Source: Staphylococcus cornubiensis
GTDB lineage: Bacteria; Bacillota; Bacilli; Staphylococcales; Staphylococcaceae
Direction: 5' to 3'
Assembly (NCBI RefSeq): GCF_900183575.1
Contig: NZ_FXUZ01000001.1
Coordinates: 124,001-188,000, forward strand
DNA length: 64,000 bases
The notes under the pieces are model-generated. The model did not search any database. It was not told the origin of the DNA and saw only the letters and a list, made by a program, of their open reading frames with translations. The translations under genes and the position numbers were made by a program. Of this stretch, positions 60,445-64,000 are shown one piece after another (the first letter of the stretch is position 1; each line of letters opens with the position of its first letter).

Positions 60445-60700
60445 AAATCAATAATGTTGCTAAAGTTTGAGGATATGATATCGATATCGCTATGGTACAG
60501 GGAACTACTGTGATTGAGAATGTAGTGCATAGTCATCGATGTTACTCCCTCTATTGATAAATGGTATTTGTAATGAATGCCCGGCTCAAGACCGTTATCT
60601 TATGTAGAGATGTCACAGGATAGGTTTGTGACAAATTAGGGTGGTAACGCGAAACCTCGTCCCTTTTATTGGGATGGGGTTTTTTATTTTCTTCAATTTT
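60445..60700 (+). ncRNA. T-box leader, threonine
   Basis: The T-box core AGGGTGGTAACGCGA lies at about 60638-60652, followed by a terminator stem AACCTCGTCCC with GGGATGGGGTT and a T run (to about 60698). It directly precedes thrS, so threonine specificity is expected. A candidate specifier ACT lies at 60544-60546 in GTTACTCCC; stem I was not folded, so that triplet is provisional. Confidence 0.9.
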
Positions 60701-60731
60701 AAGCAAAAATGATGTGAAATGGAGGATTATT

Positions 60732-62669
60732 ATGGCAGAAATTAAAGTGCAGTTCCCAGATGGTAATGAAAAGGCGTTTGAAAAGGGCACAACAACAGAA
60801 GAAATTGCGCAATCCATTAGTCCGGGATTACGTAAAAAAGCGGTTGCAGGGAAATACAATCAACAATTGGTCGACTTAACTCGTCCATTAGAAGAAGATG
60901 GTGCACTGGAGATTGTGACACCAGGAAGTGACGAAGCGTTAGAAGTGTTGCGTCATTCGACAGCACATTTAATGGCACAAGCGTTAAAACGTTTGTATGG
61001 CGATGTGAAATTTGGTGTCGGTCCAGTCATTGAGGATGGTTTTTACTATGACTTTGATATGGATGAAAAAGTTTCAAGTGATGACTTTGAAAAAATTGAA
61101 AAGACAATGAAACAAATTATTGAAGAGAATCACAAAATTGAACGTCAAGTTGTATCGAGAGATGAAGCGAAATCCATTTTTGCCAACGATCCATATAAAT
61201 TGGAGTTAATTGATGCGATTCCTGAAGATGAGCAAGTGACATTGTACAGCCAAGGTGAGTTTACTGATTTATGTCGTGGTGTGCACGTGCCAAGTACTTC
61301 TAAAATTAAAGCGTTTAAATTATTATCAACAGCGGGTGCTTATTGGCGTGGAGATAGTAATAATAAAATGCTGCAACGAATTTACGGTACTGCTTTCTTC
61401 GACAAAAAAGACTTAAAAGCACACCTTCAATTGTTAGAAGAGCGTAAAGAACGTGACCACCGTCGTATTGGTAAAGAAATGGAATTATTTACAAACAATC
61501 AACTGGTCGGTGCAGGCTTACCTTTATGGTTGCCAAATGGTGCAACAATTCGTCGTGAAATCGAACGTTATATTGTAGACAAAGAAATTAGCCTCGGTTA
61601 TGACCATGTCTATACACCAGTGATGGCTAATGTTGAATTGTACAAAACATCAGGTCATTGGGATCATTACCAAGAAGATATGTTCCCAACAATGGAAATG
61701 GATGCGGATGAAGCGATGGTACTGAGACCGATGAACTGTCCACACCATATGATGATTTATGCGAACAAGCCACACTCATATCGTGAGCTTCCAATTCGTA
61801 TTGCCGAGCTAGGTACAATGCACCGTTATGAAGCAAGTGGTGCCGTATCTGGTTTACAGCGTGTGCGCGGGATGACTTTAAACGATGCACATATCTTCGT
61901 ACGACCAGATCAAATTAAAGAAGAGTTCAAACGTGTCGTTCAAATGATTTTAGATGTCTATGAAGACTTTGGCTTTGAAGATTATAAATTCCGTTTAAGT
62001 TATCGTGATAAAGAGGATAAAGAAAAATATTATGACGACGACGATATGTGGAACACTGCTGAAGCAATGTTAAAAGAAGCTGTCGATGAACTTGGTTTAC
62101 CGTATGAAGAAGCGATTGGTGAAGCGGCGTTCTACGGCCCTAAATTGGATGTTCAAGTAAAAACAGCGATGGGTAAAGAAGAAACATTATCTACAGCACA
62201 ACTTGACTTCTTATTACCGAAAAAGTTTGAACTCACATACATTGGTAAAGATGGAGAACATCATCAACCTGTTGTCATTCACCGTGGTGTTGTGTCAACA
62301 ATGGAACGCTTTGTTGCCTTCTTAACTGAGGAAACAAAAGGGGCGTTTCCAACTTGGTTAGCTCCACAACAAGTTGAAATCATTCCAGTTAACAACGACT
62401 TGCATTACGATTACGCACGTCAAATTCACGACGAATTAAAATCACAAGGTGTTCGTGTGCATATTGATGATCGTAATGAAAAAATGGGTTACAAAATCCG
62501 TGAAGCACAAATGAAGAAAATTCCTTACCAACTTGTTGTAGGGGACAAAGAACTTGAAAACAATGAAGTTAATGTCCGTCAATATGGTTCAAAAGATCAA
62601 AAAACAGTTGAAAAAGATACATTCATTTGGGATTTAGTCGATGAAATCCGTTTGAAAAAACAAAGATAA
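60732..62669 (+). CDS. thrS: Threonyl-tRNA synthetase
   Basis: Charges tRNA-Thr. The 645-residue class II enzyme has a TGS domain (1-65) and an editing domain with [11 protein letters not shown] and the metal motif [17 protein letters not shown]. The catalytic core has [21 protein letters not shown]-type zinc ligands, [18 protein letters not shown] (motif 2) and [15 protein letters not shown] (motif 3). An anticodon-binding domain closes it. ATG at 60732 follows GGAGG; the longer frame through the T-box is not coding. Confidence 0.97.
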   Translation: MAEIKVQFPDGNEKAFEKGTTTEEIAQSISPGLRKKAVAGKYNQQLVDLTRPLEEDGALEIVTPGSDEALEVLRHSTAHLMAQALKRLYGDVKFGVGPVIEDGFYYDFDMDEKVSSDDFEKIEKTMKQIIEENHKIERQVVSRDEAKSIFANDPYKLELIDAIPEDEQVTLYSQGEFTDLCRGVHVPSTSKIKAFKLLSTAGAYWRGDSNNKMLQRIYGTAFFDKKDLKAHLQLLEERKERDHRRIGKEMELFTNNQLVGAGLPLWLPNGATIRREIERYIVDKEISLGYDHVYTPVMANVELYKTSGHWDHYQEDMFPTMEMDADEAMVLRPMNCPHHMMIYANKPHSYRELPIRIAELGTMHRYEASGAVSGLQRVRGMTLNDAHIFVRPDQIKEEFKRVVQMILDVYEDFGFEDYKFRLSYRDKEDKEKYYDDDDMWNTAEAMLKEAVDELGLPYEEAIGEAAFYGPKLDVQVKTAMGKEETLSTAQLDFLLPKKFELTYIGKDGEHHQPVVIHRGVVSTMERFVAFLTEETKGAFPTWLAPQQVEIIPVNNDLHYDYARQIHDELKSQGVRVHIDDRNEKMGYKIREAQMKKIPYQLVVGDKELENNEVNVRQYGSKDQKTVEKDTFIWDLVDEIRLKKQR

Positions 62670-62671
62670 TG

Positions 62672-62700
62672 TTGATAGGTACATGTCTATCATGTATAGT
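62672..62700 (+). promoter_or_regulatory. Promoter of the lysine-riboswitch transcript
   Basis: TTGATA and TATAGT are separated by 17 bases, starting three bases after the thrS stop. A TATAAT at 62717-62722 is a possible alternative -10. Confidence 0.6.
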
Positions 62701-62734
62701 AATAAATGAAACAATTTATAATACGATTTGATTG

Positions 62735-62905
62735 AGTTAGAGGCGCAATTTTGATGAGTAGGCGGTTGGGTTGTAGGATGGTACAAAGCCCCGACATGCG
62801 AAAGGCAAAGTTGCCGAAACAAGTATTGGCCATCACTAGTGCTTGTTGGGCTAACGTTCGAAAGGCGTTAGACTGTCACAAATGTGATGTGCTACCGATT
62901 CATAA
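62735..62905 (+). ncRNA. Lysine riboswitch aptamer (L box)
   Basis: Conserved L-box blocks are present in order: AGAGGCGCAA with GAGTA, then AAGTTGCCGAAAC, then a P4-type hairpin GCTAACGTTCGAAAGGCGTTAG, then ACTGTCACAAATGTGATG. These match the B. subtilis lysC leader pattern. Lysine binding should favour the terminator just downstream, turning the permease gene off. Confidence 0.88.
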
Positions 62906-62911
62906 ATAATG

Positions 62912-62957
62912 AGCAGAGGTGGCATCAACATAGATGTCATCACTGCTTTTATTTTTT
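62912..62957 (+). terminator. Riboswitch-controlled terminator
   Basis: A 15-position stem with one mismatch (62912-62926 with 62933-62947) is followed by TTTTATTTTTT, between the aptamer and the permease. Confidence 0.88.
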
Positions 62958-63034
62958 ACAAGATTGATTTAAAAATGAAATTAGCTTCACACAGTTTGTC
63001 TTAACCTCTAAGCAATTAGGAAAGGATTAAGAAA

Positions 63035-64000
63035 ATGAGTAATGAAAAAACGGGAAATCAAAATGAAGTTCAGCGCCATTTAAAAGATCGTCATATTTCG
63101 ATGATTGCGATTGGTGGTGCCATTGGAACTGGATTGTTTATGACATCAGGTGGTGCCATTCATGATGCAGGTCCTTTAGGCGCACTGTTAGGTTATGCGA
63201 TTATCGGTATCATGGTTTTCTTCTTAATGACATCATTAGGAGAAATGGCGACTTACCTCCCTGTCACAGGTTCTTTTAGTACGTATGCGACACGTTTTGT
63301 CGATCCATCTTTAGGATTTGCTTTAGGGTGGAACTATTGGTTCAACTGGGTGATCACTGTAGCAGCCGATGTGACGATAGCTGCACAGGTCATTCAATAT
63401 TGGGCACCATTGCAATTTTTACCTGCTTGGGCATGGAGTTGCCTCTTTATGGTCATTATTTTTGGTTTAAATGCCCTATCAGTACAAGTTTATGGTGAAA
63501 GTGAATATTGGTTTGCGTTCATCAAAGTAGCTACTGTCATTATCTTTATAATTGTAGGTTTACTTACAATTTTAGGGATTATGGGTGGTCAAGCAGTGGG
63601 CTTTGATACATTTACGTCAGGGGATGGACCGATATTAGGTGATGGCTTTGGCGGTAGCTTATTAGTCGTATTCGGTGTATTTTTAGTTGCCGGATTCTCT
63701 TTCCAAGGTACTGAATTAGTTGGTATCACTGCAGGTGAGTCAGAAAATCCTGAGCGTGCCGTACCGAAAGCGATTAAACAAGTGTTCTGGAGAATTTTAC
63801 TCTTTTACATTTTAGCCATTTTTATTATCGGAATGCTTATCCCATACAACTCTTCTGCATTAATGGGTGGCGGTGATGATATTGCAACATCACCATTTAC
63901 ACTCGTATTCAAAAATGCGGGGCTTGCGTTTGCAGCTTCGTTTATGAATGCTGTCATCTTAACATCTGTGTTATCAGCGGGTAACTCGGGGATGTATGCA
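63035..64000 (+). CDS. lysP: APC-family amino acid permease, probably lysine (partial)
   Basis: An integral membrane amino acid/polyamine/cation superfamily permease, open to the last base (322 residues visible). It has a hydrophilic start, the TM1 motif ISMIAIGGAIGTGLFMTSG, and about eight further hydrophobic segments. The conserved GTELVGITAGESENPERAVPKAI lies near residue 230. The lysine riboswitch directly upstream makes lysine the likely substrate; sequence alone would allow other cationic or neutral amino acids. AGGAAAGG precedes the ATG at 63035. Confidence 0.88.
   Translation, partial: MSNEKTGNQNEVQRHLKDRHISMIAIGGAIGTGLFMTSGGAIHDAGPLGALLGYAIIGIMVFFLMTSLGEMATYLPVTGSFSTYATRFVDPSLGFALGWNYWFNWVITVAADVTIAAQVIQYWAPLQFLPAWAWSCLFMVIIFGLNALSVQVYGESEYWFAFIKVATVIIFIIVGLLTILGIMGGQAVGFDTFTSGDGPILGDGFGGSLLVVFGVFLVAGFSFQGTELVGITAGESENPERAVPKAIKQVFWRILLFYILAIFIIGMLIPYNSSALMGGGDDIATSPFTLVFKNAGLAFAASFMNAVILTSVLSAGNSGMYA

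Overview
This window is a chromosomal core segment of a low-GC Gram-positive coccus, almost certainly a Staphylococcus. The order acsA-fhs-sgtA-tyrS-htrA, then rpsD-ezrA-nifS-thiI, tpx-ackA-usp-ald, dnaE-mae-accDA-pfkA-pyk-citZ-icd-phoPR-polA-mutM-coaE-gapB-nrdR-dnaBI-thrS-lysP is the order I remember from S. aureus. The proteins look like close but clearly diverged relatives of the S. aureus ones, so a coagulase-variable species such as the S. intermedius group is plausible. That placement is inference from memory; no database was searched.

Layout. 1-13.7 kb: end of acetyl-CoA synthetase, one-carbon metabolism (fhs), a monofunctional peptidoglycan glycosyltransferase, tyrS under a T-box, a membrane HtrA protease, an acyltransferase-like protein, a HAD hydrolase, a serA/class V aminotransferase pair behind a CodY-like box, OsmC, a glycerophosphodiesterase and an ornithine-cyclodeaminase-family protein. 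13.7-15.9 kb: an accessory island in the otherwise conserved backbone. It has its own promoter, four tandem 64-residue paralogues predicted to fold as small Sm/LSM-like barrels on a roughly 372-bp repeat, a terminator, and a short ORF resembling the amino end of a phage scaffold protein. 15.9-31 kb: rpsD with a long leader, a free-methionine sulfoxide reductase, ezrA, a nifS-thiI-TSUP sulfur cluster, sppA, tpx, ackA, ald, cutC and pepQ. 31-43.4 kb: UPF0173 hydrolase, a gene-free 0.85-kb repeat patch, usp, ytoI-nrnA-dnaE, malic enzyme, accDA and a 1.1-kb gene-poor repeat patch. 43.4-64 kb: pfkA-pyk, citZ-icd, phoPR, polA-mutM-coaE, gapB, nrdR-dnaB-dnaI, thrS under a T-box, and a permease under a lysine riboswitch that runs off the window.

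How the parts connect. Central carbon genes dominate (pfkA, pyk, gapB, citZ, icd, mae, ackA, accDA, ald), and several carry CcpA-like cre boxes. gapB additionally carries an exact match to the CcpN operator consensus across its -10. Amino acid supply is controlled by RNA: tyrosine and threonine T-boxes and a lysine riboswitch. DNA replication and repair genes (dnaE, polA, mutM, dnaB, dnaI, nrdR) sit among them. No tRNA, rRNA, CRISPR array or intact insertion sequence was seen.

The best candidates for something undescribed are the tandem Sm-like array with unusually conserved intergenic segments, a 9-bp in-frame duplication beside the pyruvate kinase active site, and three sets of dispersed or tandem noncoding repeats.
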